Part shown: piece after piece, positions 1-15,300 of the stretch | Numbering within the stretch: the first letter of the stretch is position 1 | How the letters are laid out: the number at the start of each line of letters is the position of its first letter | NCBI GenBank assembly: GCA_009869945.1 | Contig: WIXG01000056.1 | Location: 62,001 to 126,000 of the forward strand | Length of the DNA stretch: 64,000 nucleotides | Origin: Mesaphorura yosii | Taxonomy: Eukaryota; Arthropoda; Collembola; Poduromorpha; Tullbergiidae | Direction of reading: 5' to 3' | Notes under the pieces: model-generated | What the model was told of the DNA's origin: nothing | Seen by the model: only the letters and a program-made list of their open reading frames with translations | Databases searched by the model: none | Translations under genes and position numbers: made by a program

Positions 1-92
1 AACCACAGTCATCTATGATTAGTTGTAAATAATCGGCAACAGCAAGATCAGGCCAAGGCCAGGCGATCGGGGACAGCGGTGGCGGATGGTTT

Positions 93-384
93 TCAAACGA
101 GCCTCCTTTGCGACAGAAAATGGAGTCCCTTCTGAAAAATCAGGCAATCCGCAACTGAATGATCCACGCTTGCCACTGGCTATAATTAAACACGGGCAGC
201 AACTTACTTGGTACTGGAAACTGATGACCTCTGGGTCCTTCTCACCACGGTGTTTACGAAACTCCGCCCGGATTCTGTCTTCATAAAATGGTTTATTCGT
301 ATACTTGAGACTGTTTGAATACCGCAGAAGTTGCTTGTACAATCGAAGAATCTTCTTGATGTCGGGAACTGAAGGACTCATCAT
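93..384 (-). CDS. MIEF1-microprotein-like LYR protein (complete, 2 exons)
   Basis: Exon 1 is 384-208 and exon 2 is 131-93, minus strand, joined in phase 0 (donor CAA|GTAAGT, acceptor TTTTTCAG). They give a 71-residue protein. It opens with a helix carrying the L-Y-[RK] motif (LRLYKQLLR), then a [20 protein letters not shown] block, and ends [12 protein letters not shown]. This order matches the 70-residue vertebrate MIEF1 microprotein (LYRM family), which associates with mitochondrial ribosome assembly. LYR proteins usually work in the mitochondrial matrix with acyl carrier protein. The start is the first ATG of an ATG-ATG pair; a longer reading upstream has only a TTG. In vertebrates this product is encoded in the 5' part of the MIEF1 mRNA. 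Here the sequence downstream of the stop leaves the window after 92 bases, so I cannot see whether a second reading frame follows. Other short LYRM proteins fit less well. Confidence 0.8.
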
Positions 385-3300
385 GCGTACATTTATCCTG
401 TGCAAAAATTAAGACAGAACGACCGGATTTAATTGTAAGTTGTCAAAGATATTGTCAGAGGATTTTGTTGCACAGCTTGAAACTTCCACGACCAAATTCA
501 AATCTCGTTCAACGTGAGATTCGGACATCTATCGAATTGGATGCCAGGCGGTAGGCATTGAACAAAGAGCAGTGGATAAAGTTGGTCTAGCTGGGCTGCC
601 TCTAGTTGTAGTGAACGATAACTGGCAAGCTCGTCTTGGTACCTCATTTTTTGCAGTGTTCTGTAACTGCTCACTGCCTACAGGGGTTAACGTTACTGTA
701 CTCTGTCCTGTCTGCAGCTGCGTCTGGCTGAATGCAATCGCAATGGAATAAAGTCTTAAAGCCTTTACCCTTTCATGCTTTATTTTGGTTCTGGTTTATT
801 GTCCCCAGCACAGCGTACACATCTCCATGCAGTCACTGCAGCCACAGCCACTGCCCCTGCAGAGCAGCTTGTAATTGTGTATCCCATCCCATTCCGTACC
901 TCATTCTGCGTTTGGCGAGCATGAAGTGCAAGTCAGATTCGCTGGTTCAGTTTGCCAGACTCATCCTTTTGTTTACTTCTGATTCTGATCTCTTGCAGGA
1001 GCAAGATCAGCAGTCAGATCTGAACTTTTAACGGACTGACCGAGTAAACACTTAGACGGCTCAGGAATATCCAATCCCCGGTTATCGGACTCGTGCCGCA
1101 TTAGGATTGAAGGTAAGATTACATTTTTGTCATCGTCAGATTTAGGCACGCATCTGCAAGCATAGTTAGCACATCGTCTGGATTACTCCAGCAAAAACTT
1201 TAATCACATTTCACATACCATACCGATGAATCTGAAACAAAATTCAATGCATTTAGACACATTCGTTTAAATATTTTATCGGCGCTCGTACAAGTTGACA
1301 ATTAGTGCAAAATTTTTGAAATCGCATCAAGTAAAAACTGGACATTATGAACGGCTGGATCGATGGCTTCCATGATGGTCATGCCACGAGCACGAACTGT
1401 AACCAGGCCAGAGCACTTGTCTTCTGACATTTTCAGCTGGCTCACTTTATCGTAGGCTTGCGGATGTGAGCTCTCGAATTGTTTCAGAGATTATGTAACA
1501 GCAAAGAGACAAAGTCGAAAGTCCCATGTTAACTGTTAAATTGTAAGCCATATTTAGCCATCGACAGTCATCGTTTATCTGACTATGTGGCTACGAAGTG
1601 CTGATTTGATTTGAGGTTGCAAAACGCTTACAGTGTTGGTGACCACACTAACTGATAATTATTCTTTCTGCGCTCATTAAGCAGGTAATGGTATGGCCAA
1701 ATCTCCAACTCAAAGCTATAACACGTCAAGCACGTGAAGCAAGATTTCAAAATAATACAAACTCGACTCGGGCTCATTTACAATACAAGCATAATCCGCG
1801 ATTGGGAATTTCGACAGAGACAGTCCCACAGCATTGGTTTTTGGAACGACTTACGTCTGGCTGGTAACAAATGACAGCTTTGACAGAAAATTCTGCCCAT
1901 TAGAAGGCAATGATAAATGAGGGCGAGGCCGATAATCGCAAAATCACACAACATAAATATAAAGAGCAAGTGCAATTTAGGTCGTCAAACTTTCAAGACA
2001 CTTTTGTCCCGGCCCGGCCTGATTCGTGGACGGAACGCGTAGCGTAATGCAAAATCTCCACTCAGAACACCTTGCAAGAAATTCGCGAGTCGGGACATTA
2101 AGTTTGTGTTATGCGTGCATGCAACGTATAACGTGCTGCTGCAGGAAATGAGAGTATTGACCGAAATCTTTTGTATTCCGGTACCTGCTGCTAAGCAAAG
2201 CCGAGCCACACCACGCCACGCGATAGGCTTAAACTCTAGCGTTTGCTTTCTTTGAGCTAGACTTTCTCACGCACCTACTCTGAGCCGTTTTAGCCAAGGC
2301 GAAGGCAGGCCAAAGCCAAAATACTTCGATAACGACGAAAAATCGCTCCAACGCACGGCGTAATTAAAATTCGTATCGTAATTGCGTCCTGAGCCATTCT
2401 AAACATAAGCATTTCGAATTCAACTTCGCAAACTCTTCCTGTTTCGCATTTCATCACGGCATCAGCAGCAGCTGCGTAAAAGTGAGTTTACTTTGTAATT
2501 GAATGCACTGATGATTTCAAATTACTCGTGTTTGTTTTGGCATGCGGAGTGCATGTGGCATGTGGGCCTGCCTGCCGAGATTTAATTTGCAATGAGTCAA
2601 AGGCCGAAGCAGGCAGCTGCAGCAGCAGTGGAACGGCTCTCATAAATATGGATGTGTGTTTCCCGTCACAACGCAGCGCAGGACAAACGAAGTTAGTAAA
2701 GTAAAGCAACTCAGACGAAAGCGAAATGCCAACGAAATGTGTTACGTTACGGTGTGATTGCGTGTTTTCATATTCATATCCAGCCACCATGTTTTTAGCA
2801 TTCGCATTCACATTCGCGCATCATGTTTTATGCAAAAATCCATGCACGTAGCTTGTCAGCGAAAGGGCGTTGCACTGAGCTGCGCTGCAAAAACATAACC
2901 TGAGAAAAGTAGAAGCAGTTAGCAGCGTAGTGAACTGTCTCATCCTGTCATTCACGATTCACGTTCATAAACACGAGTTCTTATTCCGGCATCCCGGAAA
3001 TGGGTCACAGTCAGTCATAGTAAACGGCAAACGGGTTTATTCACATTCACACGCGGCCTTTCCCACAGTGGCAGTACACATTTAATAAGGAGAGTTGAAA
3101 GTTGAAGTAAGATATTCGAGTAAATAATTCGAATGAAGATGAGCTTGTGAGTGGAGGATGGATTTACGTGCAGGATGTGATCTTAAATGGCAGATGCATT
3201 TACTTACAAGTTACCAAGACCATAAATAAAGCCCAATTGCTTTGCAGTGCAGTGCGAAGAGCTGCTGTTTTATGAGTTTATCATTTCATCACTAACACCA

Positions 3301-6300
3301 TAAAGCATCTCTTTTCTTCTGAAAAGGGCCGAGTCGAGAATGCAGCCTCCAAACAAATAAATCACTGCATGTCGCATTGCTATATTTGTCGCTGCCACTG
3401 CACTGCACTCGTGGCTCAGGGTTTAACTTTAACGACAACGACAACGGCTCTAAATTAGAAATTAGTCACTTGTCCAGATGTCAAATTAGAATATTTAACG
3501 GTAAACCAAACCCAATAAAGAGAAAGGAAAGAATGTGCATCAATTGAATTTCTTCGTGTAGGCGCAAAAACACAAAACTTGAAGCACGACACGACCTATG
3601 TCATACGCGTCATTTATCACACTTGACAATGGATGCCTTGAATGCATTTTCGAATAAATCAATCACAATCGCTCGAACTGATAGCAAGTCTGCTTGATCG
3701 AGAGCGGGGCGGCAGGATGTGATATGACGAATGAATGGAGAATTAGATGTGATTACGTTCATCGTTCATTGCAAAATGACTCATTAGAGCGAATGAGAAT
3801 TATGCGAAGGGTGCGGTGCAGTGGTGGAAGTTGACAATGCGCAATTCGAGTCAAGTGCATTATTTGGTATTTGGTTTTAGCGACCCAGCCATAAGTCAGG
3901 TGACGAATCTTGTCTCTGTCCTACGTTTAGGTGGTAATTACGTGGAAATAAAGGTCAGGATTCGAATGACTTCAAAAATGCATTAGCATGAGCATTATTG
4001 CATTAGCATAAGATGTCATTTGCAATATTCCTTTTATGTCATGTCTCGTGCCTGTCGCCCTTTGGTTTTGAACTTGTAATTGTTGCAATTGCGATTGTCC
4101 AGTGGGTAACTCCAAAGTCAAAGTGCGAATTATGGCGATGGACTTGAGAATTGCTTATGCGAGTTCACATTAGCAGATGGAAATTTGCAATTCGCAAGAA
4201 TAAGAATGAATCCAAACCAGCTGCTTGTCCAAGTATGAAGTGAATGCAAAGGAAAAATGATGACGACAAATTCAAATCAGTGTTTGTTTAATTCATTGCT
4301 GTGCTTCGTGACTGGATGCTGGTACGCTTGGCTGATTTGCGAATCTACCTTGCCTTGGCTTGAATGTATCCCATTCCTAATTTATTCACCTGACTTGACT
4401 GTTGACTCCCACACTCGCTCACTGCACTGCATACGTCAGGATCAGGATTCGGGTTTGCGACTGCGATGGCTTTGGCTACGTAAGCCTCTTATCTCGGAAA
4501 TGATACGATGATGAATCACCCATCGCATCATTGGCGGCCGGGTACTTGTACTGCTCACCTGATTAACATTATTACCATAAACAAAGCAGAGCGATGCATC
4601 ATCAGAAACTTTGTTCATTCAGTTTCAGTTCATTTATTGAAAAGTACCGTACCCAGTATTCGTTAAGATCTCTGCACTGCACAGCACCATTTTACGGCTA
4701 GTTGAGACAAATCATAGACAAACTAAATTATCGCAAGATTTTCCACGTTGTCAACATCTCGCGCGAGTTTAAGTGCAAAAGCCGCGATCGTGAATTGAAA
4801 TTGTGATTTAAAGTCACTGTTTCGTTTGCTATACAGGCTTCAGCGGAGCCGGCAATTTCGTGGATTGTGCAAAAATTGTTCGTGTTCCTGTTGACAAAAG
4901 GACAGAGTTTGAACTTCTTCGACGAATAAGGTAAGTTTCTTTTCGCTGTTCGTTCGTCTTTGTTTTCTTTACGTCGGCTTGAGGTCTCGGATGACGAACT
5001 TCGAAAATAACTCGACTCACTTTCGACGCACGCAAGTAGGAAGAATAGGACGATGTACTCAGGCCTCAGATGGCTGCCATTGAATTGGAGATAACAAGCA
5101 AAATTAGCACAAGCATGCACAAGTACTTCTGAATCATTTCTGTTCATTAAAACTGAATTGCATTTGAATTGCGAATTTCAAAGGAGTAATTACGTTGTAC
5201 AAGTCGTAACCTTCTTCCACGCCGCCGCTGTGCTGTTGTGATTGCGAGATTCGACAAAAGATTCGATTGTTTTAATTTGAGACGGGCAAAAGACAACGCA
5301 ACGTAGAATTCATGAACTCAAGCAGAGATCACTGATAAGAAGCTTGAAACACGTCATCATCAGCATCTTAGCGTGAGTATCAACATTAACATCAGTTAAT
5401 TGGACCCAATGCCAAACCAGATTGCGTAAATACACGCTGTAAAGTGCGTCTTGAGGAAGGAAACAAAAGAGAATTTTGAACGTCCGTCCAGATTCGATTC
5501 TATTTTTGGACTTCTTCGTTTTGCTGGCGCGTGCATGGAAACTTGCGATGATGATTCACACATTACACTCAGATTCAGGAATACGGAAGGGAAAGTTACA
5601 GAATCAGCGAGCCGGGCGGCTTGACGCTTGAATCTGGGCCAAATTGCAAATTCCGACTTAACTGAACGACAGGGCACGTTGTAAAGTTGTAATGATACTT
5701 TACGACAACGATTATGAGGTTGTGGCTAAGAAGAGATTAAAGTTCATTGTGCCTGGGCCAAAAAATAGGCCAGGCCATCGCTATCACGCTGTGGTTTAAA
5801 TGCTTGACCTGCAACGCAGTGTCGTTCTGTAATTAATCAATCGTGACATAATTTGGTCCGAGCCCAACCGAGAATTGGCCATTGGCATTCACTGCCATTA
5901 GTCATTATTTTTTATTCATTGCCCGTGCAGTTCGCTAGTGTAACTCGTAACAGGTGACAGCATGACTCGTTTGACCCATTTCGAATTCAGTTAGAGTCAT
6001 TTTCATAATTATCACCCTGCATTTGCAATTTTAAGCAAGTTCGCGTGCTTTTATTTTGTGTCTCGATAATTATAATTTGATGCTCGTCCGGACGTGGATG
6101 TGCTCTTGTTTCTGGTTTGATGCTTTGACTTGACAGCTTGACCGACATGTCATACATTGCTTTAAGCCTTATGAATTGTGATGAAGGATATCCGGATGCT
6201 TTAGGTTCAGTTTAACGAATGTATTAAATTCGAAGTGAATGAATCATTCTTTCATTCATGCACGTTCTTTTAATGCGTGCGGGCTTTCCAACCAATTGCG

Positions 6301-9300
6301 AATTGCCGTATAGGATTTGGCGAATTTGACTTTAATTTTGGCAAATGCGAGGTACACAATTTTTACGATTACGATGCAATTTTGCAATTTCATTTCTGGT
6401 ACGGTTGACGAGTCCGAACCGGAGCCAATTTTGCTGTTGCTGATTTTTATCACAAATTTTGCACAATTCGAATTCATTCATTCTCGTGCATGGGACAGCA
6501 CAACAGACTGGTGAACAATTTTCAACTCGCAATTGGACTTAGCAACACAAGTTGAAGGAGAACCAGTGAACCAGGATCGAGATGCTTGAAACCCGATACT
6601 TGAAAGGAGGATTTCTTCTCGCGTTTTAAGCTGCTGACTCGTGAATGTCGAAAAGGTTGACATGTTAATTACACGCTGCTCAGCTCAACGTACTATAAAG
6701 TCAGTCGTGCTAATAAACATGTTTACTGCCCGCCCCATGCAGCTAAGGCGTGAAAACTTTCCAAGTTGTAAAAGAAAAGAATAATTTGCTTAACTGTACT
6801 ACAGTTGTGGACTCGAGTCCAATTTGGCATTGGAGGTTTGACAAATTATGGCAAGCTAACCGTGCCGGCACAGACACCGATAATCTGTTTTGTACCGTAA
6901 TTACTATTACATGGTTCTAGATTTTCAGCGAAAAGTCATCCCTTGTGACTCCAAAACGTAATGTCAATGCCGCCGTACGCTTGCTCCACACCAAAAGCGC
7001 ATGATAATTAGCCAAGCCAAGCCAGCATAGTTCACAGGTGTCATCCTGTCTCCCAAAGCCAAAACGTCCTAAAGATATTACACCATATTGTAATTCATTC
7101 AATGCAAGTTTCACTAGAATCGCAAACTTTAAACTACTTTAGAAAATGCCGCTCGTTCATCTCGCGATTCGCATCTGGCAGTCGTACAAATTTGCGTTTC
7201 GCAAATCACAAAAGGCAGGCCGAGTAATCCGTTCAGAGAATTGCAAGCTTGCTGCACAAAGGGCAGGCAGAGATCACACCTGTACATGCAACCTACGCGA
7301 ACTTTTTTGCCCGTGTATGGAATTTTAAGACGTTAAGTTTTTGGGTTCTCGCCTACGACGACCGACCGACAGACAAGAATGAAAAGGAACTTGGATTTGG
7401 CTCGGCGAATGACTCTGACAACATCTGCATATGCAGCTTGCGCTGCTATGCGTATAAGTGAGTCAGGATATTTCGCATGCTGAAGCTGCAGAAAAGAAGA
7501 TGGAAGATTAATGCCTGTAATTAATGCTTATTGGAAGCGTGATCTTTTTGCCTGAACTCTGTCAAAGTCACTTCGAGTCGAGCATTAATTTGGCATTTCG
7601 CATTTGGTGGAATGAAACTTAAACTTCATAAACAGTTGCTAAACTGAACACCGCCCTTTATTGGGAAAGAAGAGGTCATCTCGAGTTTCAATCATTCTAG
7701 CATACACATTGCGATTCTCTGATTGGCGATAATGAATTTTAAATCTTAAATTGGGATCGTCTCACAGGATGCAATCTAATTAAGTTTAAGGACGTCCTGA
7801 TTAGTTTGTGCTCATTTTTGGATCGATGCTCTTGAAACGAGCTTCAAATTGAAATCAAATGGAGAGATGTGACCATAAATTATATTTCGCTTGGAAATTT
7901 CAAGTTTGATGATGCAAATGGACAAATTGCATGTTTTCTGCAACTACTTGGAGTACACGCATGCTTGGGCAAGTTTCTGATCTACTTTTCTAATCTTTAT
8001 CAGATTCAGATAATTATTTTTGCAATAACGCGACCAGAGCTTGTAAACACGTACACGTTTCTTGTATTGAAGTGCCTGCTTGCAATTCATGTTTATGTTG
8101 CTGATTTGATAGCCGTCACATCACCATCGAATCGACGTGACCGTGTAGTCAATGGGATAGCGGACAGGTTTCATTTTTGCATTTTCTTAGGCAGAACGAC
8201 GAGGCAAGACTTCTTAAATCTCTCCGACATGCTCTTAAGCCTAAGCCGTTTTTGCATTTTGCATGCCAAGTGCAAAGTGGACCTACAACTTGAATATTTA
8301 CGATAATTATATGCTCAGTGTGATTCGCTAATGAAGCCGACAGACAAGACAAGTCGAGTCAGCGACAAAGAGCCGAGAATCCCTGCAAATTTTTGTGCTC
8401 GTTTTCTCCCTTGACTTTACATTTTGCGTGTTAGCAACGCATGCATTAGCGAACACAAAAACAGCTGCAGCTGATTCAAGCACGCTGATTTAGTACGTAG
8501 TTTTTCGTTTAATGTGCGTGCAGAATCGAAAACAGCTTGATTGAATAATGAAAGGATAAAGATAAAGAAAAGTCAGTTTTTTGTGGGCAACTTGAAGGTT
8601 GCTCACTTTGAGTTGCTGGCTTGTCTGGGCTGCGATTCGCAATTCGCACGCGGTGCGTTATGTTACGTTTATTTAAGATTTACTCATTTTTTCGTGCAGC
8701 GTGCATAAATTAATTGGAGGCAAATTGTGTAAGTTGACTGAAAGTGAGACACTGACAACGATTACAATCTGGTAATTTGCAATTTATTCGACTCTTTCTC
8801 TCTGCACTGCACTGCGTTTTATTGCTGTCCCAGAAGATGCTATCTCGTGTTTGGAATTGCAAAAAAGGATATGTGAAAGAGTTACAATTTACATACGATT
8901 ACGATTACTCCTTTGATAATGTGCACTGTACTCGCTCAAATAAGCTGAAAGCTTTTATTGCAGCGCAGCTTGTAAAACCAGGACAGGCATAACTGCATGA
9001 GCATTAGCAATAACATTAACATAAGCGTTGTCGTGCCGTAAATCTCTTTTGTTTCTTTCTGACCTGCACTGCACTACACTACTCTCGCCTTCCATTATGG
9101 AATTATTCTGCTGATAAGCACTTAAATATTTGGGTGTTGGTTTAATGTTGTCGTTGTCTAGTCTGGTACAAAAAAAGATTCAGCCATGATTAGCATCATG
9201 CATGAATGGAGAATTAGAATTGGCCATCGACAAACATGGCACAAGCACAAGCGCAGCACAGTGTTGACCCCAATTCACATTCGCGTATGGTTGGGTCCAA

Positions 9301-12300
9301 GTCTAACTTGGAGTGGTTGCAGATTATTCGGACAATTTCTCGCCGAACACGCCGAGAGATTTGATTACACTAATGACATGCTGCGTTTCACACCTTTTAA
9401 TAATCCGGGCCATGCCCGTATACATTCGTTATATACACACGTACTCGTGAAAGAACGCATCTTCTCTCACAGTCACGGCACGGCCACACGCGCGTGCGCT
9501 CGTGAAATCGCAACCTGACCTCATTTTACGTTGCGTTGCGGTTTTCATCCGTGTCTTATGTTTGTATTTTGTCTCGGCATAAATGCCAGCAGCCTCGTAC
9601 TGTACAATACAAAGGACAATGTTCACATTTCAGTTTCCAATATTTTGATTGTTTCAGGAGTCAAAAACCCAATTTATTTTTTATACACACACGAGTACTC
9701 ACAGCACAGACTGTATTTACTCGTCTGTGTTTGGTCATTAAGATTCATTTTATGTCATGAAAGAAATCTACTCCTTGAAATATGTCTGATAACGTGCATT
9801 TTGCATTGCACTGTCGCATAGCACTGGCAATTGGCAACGCATCATCCCTCCAGCAAGGGAGTGCCTGCCAAATTCAAACCAAATTACAGTTGCCAACTTT
9901 GTCTCTCAAATAATAAACCGTTGAAACATTTACAACCATCGCGTTGGCACGTCGCACATCACACTTGAGACCTGCGAACTGTGAAATACGAACTATGAAG
10001 AGAGATGACTTTACAACTCAACAACAAAAATCACGACAAAGCAGCAGAACCAAAATTAGCAAAAAATTGTCGTAAATGTCAACAGACAATTGCAGCCCGC
10101 CTTCCTGTTGCACGTATATGTTAACGCTACGTTTGCCAAAACAGCCGTGGACGCGTTACCGGAAAACCGCATTAGATTCGGTTTATGCATCGTGGAACAA
10201 TGCAAATCGCAAAGGCAAAACATTGTGTGGCTAAAACAAAGGAGTTACAGTTTAGCTTGGCTAAAGGTCATGATCACATGCTCGTGTAATATTTTGGGCA
10301 AGCGGGCGAACCCTTTAAACTTTAAATACAAATATGGAAAAGGCGATTCGCGATTGAAAATCCCATATTTGTCATCTGTGCCATGTCAAGAATTGGGTTG
10401 AAATGTCGAAACGTCATGATTCATTTGTTTCAATTTTTTCTAACTCGCTATTGCATCAAATCTTCCAATCATCAAACGGTTGCGAGCACTCACGCACTTC
10501 TTATGAAATTAGTTCACTTGCTTGCGTAATTTGCCGCGTTTACTAATGGATGACTAATTTGTCAAGTTAAGATTGTGAATTATGAATTCGACTTTTGAAC
10601 CGCCCATCTTGATCAAAATCAAGATCGATTTCCTTGAAATTTTCAATGTCATCCGGCCTTCATCTGAATTTTGATTGTTATCGCTTACGCTGAACAAAAG
10701 CACCCAAACCTGGACTGGTGATTTAACGTTGAACGTCCAATGCACAGCAATGTCAATGTCAAGGCAGATTCGCAAGACGTTGAAAGTTGCCTGACGAGGT
10801 GATTTGTCGTCTGTCACAGTCGTCGAAAGAACATGCGCCAAGTTTCTCTCCAGCGCGACAAGACACGCCGCTGAATCTGGAAGTCTGGAGCCGCCAGCCA
10901 GTCCGAGCAATTAATTAATTCATGGAGATTACTGCCATTGCGAAGCTGAGATTCCAGCTTAGTTTGCACACTTCTTACAGCCAGGCTTAGCAAATTGATT
11001 GATTTCTGATGGATTGATAGGATCTGACACTTAATTATTGTGTCACGCAGCCCAGGAGCACGTTACATAATAAAAGATTATGTTCAAGCTAAGACAAGCC
11101 TTAAGCAGGAAAAAATTCATCTTTAATGCGAGGAATTAATAATCAAAGCGTGCATTATTTTTAAACACGACAAGCAGGCCGTAAAAAATTCGCGTGCAAT
11201 CATCACCTGCCGGCCAACTTGCAAATTCGGAATTTCTGGAGAACAGGCCCAGGCCCAGGCAAGGGAAAACACGACACGAGCACAGATTAATTATAATCCT
11301 ATAATTTGATTGATTTCAAGCGACACAATCTGCCCAAATGCAAAGCAGGTGTTGTTCACTCCTGTCATCAAGTACAGGCTCGGGCTCAGGCTCAAGTTAC
11401 TTGACAAATTGTGGCAGTTGGCAAAATAAATGACAAAATGACAGCCAAATTTATAATTCCGTCCAGCCGTCCAATTATTTATGCAAAAACAATGAACCTG
11501 GACCTGAATTTTGAGTTTGTAATTCTCCGTTTCAAGAAATGATGATTTGTTTTGCATTCGTTAAAGTTTGCTATTTTGGCTCGTTAACTCATTGATCATT
11601 AGGCTTGACAAAGCCCAGGCTGCTGATGAGAGGTGTGATTCATGATTCTTGAGCGCAGACCAAATTTGGAATATATTTTATTCCGCTAAATTGCGAGTAC
11701 TGCAAAGACTGGATTCGTGCGAATGACAAAGCGATGCGATGCCATAAGCCGCAGCCAGAATCCAAATCATGTATCGAAAGAGCAAGAAATTAACATTGTT
11801 TTAAATTTCTTGTCGTTGATCATTGTTGTACTTGAAACTTTTTTCTTTGTCAAGGTTAGACAACGGCTACAGCACGACGATGACGTATGATTGTGATAAT
11901 CTTCGATGCTTGCTGCTGCACGCTGGTTTGATGTCATCTTGTCAGTGTATACATTACAATCATCATGTAATATCCACAAGTCATTTAAGGAATCAAATCT
12001 AAATACAAAGGCACGAGTCGTCGACGAGCTGAGACGGAAAATATTTCATAACAGCAATTAAAATGTGCTTTAAAAGTGCTTCGCATGACTTCAGGCGTCG
12101 TCGGTTAATGGTCCATTACTAAATTTAAATGCCAAACTGTGTACACACGACGTAACGTGTGGCGTGGACTTGCACGTCTTCACGTGGAGTGGTGGAGGCT
12201 CTTTGTGTGCGAGATCGGCGCTCGTTTGCTGTTGCTGCTGCTGCATCGCTTCCTGGTCTTTATGAGGCGAACTAGCGAAATGTACGCACGTTTTTGCTGG

Positions 12301-15300
12301 CACTGTCTAAATATTGAATAGGTGTTTAAAATTGAACTTGAATTTTAACACGTCGCGCCGTGCATCCATTTTTCAGCGATTACGTAGGCTCTGGAGTTAT
12401 TTCTAATTATACTCCACGGCCACTGCCGGCGATTGTTTGCTTTCGGCATCTTAATTGACGAAATTTGGCTGCAGCTTTCAACTTGGACGTGGACGGAGGA
12501 TACTCTAAAGATTTACCAGTATTTGCATAATTTGTTACAATTGCAATGTCGCGAAAGGCACAATGTACTTGTTTGCATTTCCCATGCCCAGGCGGCAGGC
12601 AACTGCACTTGTGTCATGAATTATTTTAATATTATCGAATGGGAAGCTCAGCCTCATTTGCCACTTGCCATACCATTGCAATGCCTGCCTACGGAGAGAA
12701 CCACGCCGCGCATGTGGCAAGTGTGACTTAATAACGTGTCATTACGTACTTAACTTTTGGACTGGACCCAGATTTGTTCCGTACGTTATTTTCTTCCCGG
12801 ATATTTATAGCCCGGTCGCTGGTCGTTCACGAGACGGGGGTTAAGTTTAGACGAGTGAATCATCAATGAAATTAAGGCGATAGAAAAATGTAACGGTAAC
12901 GCATTTACAATCTGAGAGTGCGGCGGTGACAATGCATTGTTAAATACGTACATACACGAACAAGTCCTGAGGTTTGTTGCCTAAACTTGTTGGGCGCTAC
13001 CCTGGTTTATTTTTAGCGTCAATTGCAGTCAATAATTTATTCATATCAGCAGAACGCAGCAGCACCAACACATTTTTCGAACGTAAAGGGAATACGAATA
13101 CGTGATTGAATGCATATAAATATTTTGTGAAAGTGTTTATGTTGAGCAATAAGTAATACAATACAAATACTATTCTTGCACAAGACTGCAGAATAGAGAA
13201 CATACTAACAGACGGGATCAATTACAATTTACAGTACGGTAATACGGTGTTTACATTTGACTCCTTCGGGTGCAGAGTGCAGTGCAACCAGCATATAGCT
13301 GCTGTAGCCCGAATTGTTTATAATTTATAATTAGAAGCATAAATTCGTGTACCGTGCCGTATTTAAAGCCAAAGTCAGCCTTGGAAGTTCAGGAAGGGAA
13401 ATAACCTCAACAATTCACGCGACGCGTGGAAACAAAATTCGAAATGCAGCGTAAAATCTCTTCATTTTGACGGTATGTTTCTGATTGTATTAATATTCAA
13501 TCTTTGAATGAGAATGAGAATATTGGTGGCAATGGCCCATTTTTTGCTGCATTGCTCAAAATTGGTGTTGATTTTATGTTGTTTTTCATACTCGCATGTA
13601 TGCATTACACTTACACGCCTTCAAATGTGAGAGTCACTGAACACTGAACGCTGTCCAAGAAGGAAGACGAGACGAGTTTTCAATAATTTAGGCAATTTTG
13701 AAGGCCAAACTCGTAAAACTCATAAACTGTTACCATTTATGCATTGCAGCGCAATGCAGTCAAGTCAGTGAATATTAAGCTTCATCTGCATAAACGCCCT
13801 TTCCATCTTATGGACCTTTTCTGCTGTGGTTTTATCATCAAACAAAGGCAACCACGCCAAAGATAGGCAGACATCAGAGGCAAAGGCTAGTCAGGAGTCG
13901 TAAAGCAGAATCTCAGATTTTGCATATTGCATTTACCGTTTCCATTCGTCGTTGTTGACAGAGCAGTAAAGAGGGTAATAAATTGGTTTATGATGCTATT
14001 TCTATTTCTGAAAGCATTTCGTCTTTCAGTCGACGGCCGGGTCCACCCTTTAGCCATAAATTAAACACTTTACAACGCAAGAGTCTCAGCCATACTCGCA
14101 ATTTGCAGATTTTCGACTTTCCCGTTGCCGTTGAAGATTGGCATTAATAAATGGACTTTAATTTGAGTGCACTCGACTTTTATTGGTGCCATTTAGATAT
14201 TGAGTTCGATCTACCGTTGCGGCAGGGTTGTGAAGTCGAATCGAGTTTAATTGAAATCGGAATCTTACACAAAGAAAAGAATCACAGGTTTAAGTGTGGT
14301 CTGGCAAGTCCATTTTTGTAGGTGGGTGAGCTGAATTGCTATAAAGAAGATGTTATCTTTTGTGCCATGCCGCAAAGACGAATGCGAAGATCTCTGAACC
14401 TTCTATGCTTAATACCCTTTTCATCCCTTCTTCATGATTTTCCATTCACTTCCTAGATTTTTTATGCGCAGTGCAGTGCCAAGTGTCAATTTCTACATAT
14501 GCAAAACTTAATTCGTTTGAACATACGAATCTAGCTCGTTGTAGCTGCAGATGTTTTCAATTTAGAGACCCGGACCACCAAAGAAAAATGTAATAAATCG
14601 TCTGCGTGCAAACGGGTCGAGTTTAAATGTTTTGGACTACGCCATCGCCTGATATTTCATAAGACACGATTTATGCTTTCCATTTTCCATTATCGCTTCA
14701 CAGCAAGAAATGATTACATTCCAAAATATCCCATTTGCGAATATGATTTGCAGATTTCGTGCACACGACTCTTAAAAGCTTGTGACTTGGCAAATTGTGC
14801 CTGAGCATATTTGGCGTTCACGACTCCAATCTTACTTCAGTTATGATTTGGTTATTAGGATTAATGATATAATTAAATTATAAAACTACGGACATCGAAT
14901 TAGAAGATGAGATGAGTTTGGATGATGACATTTTTGATTGTTTCAATGTCAATGCCTTTTTCATCCGCAAGAACACCAACTCGAGCGCAACTTCCTTGAA
15001 ATTCGTAAACTACACACGACACGACACACCAATTGTATCGGATTTCGCATTTCGGGATTTCCTGGAGCACAGCGCCTGAGCTTCTTTGTCAAAATTTGTC
15101 CTGCTCCATCGTTCAACTCAATGCCAGGCCATACGTGTGTAAGCAAACGAGTTTTACGTCCAAGTGAAGGCAAATGCCAAGTGTCAATGTGTAACTGATC
15201 TGAGGTGTCGTTTTTCCTGACCATCACAATTAATAATTGCCATCAGTCAATTTGACACGGCTCGACAATCAAGTACGCTGGAAATTGCTTTTTACCCTTT

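Noticed and set aside
4728-5147. 139-codon minus-strand open frame
   Set aside because: It has no recognisable domain and stands alone in the gene-free region.
7869-8306. 145-codon open frame
   Set aside because: It has no family resemblance, no splice context and composition like the surrounding non-coding DNA.
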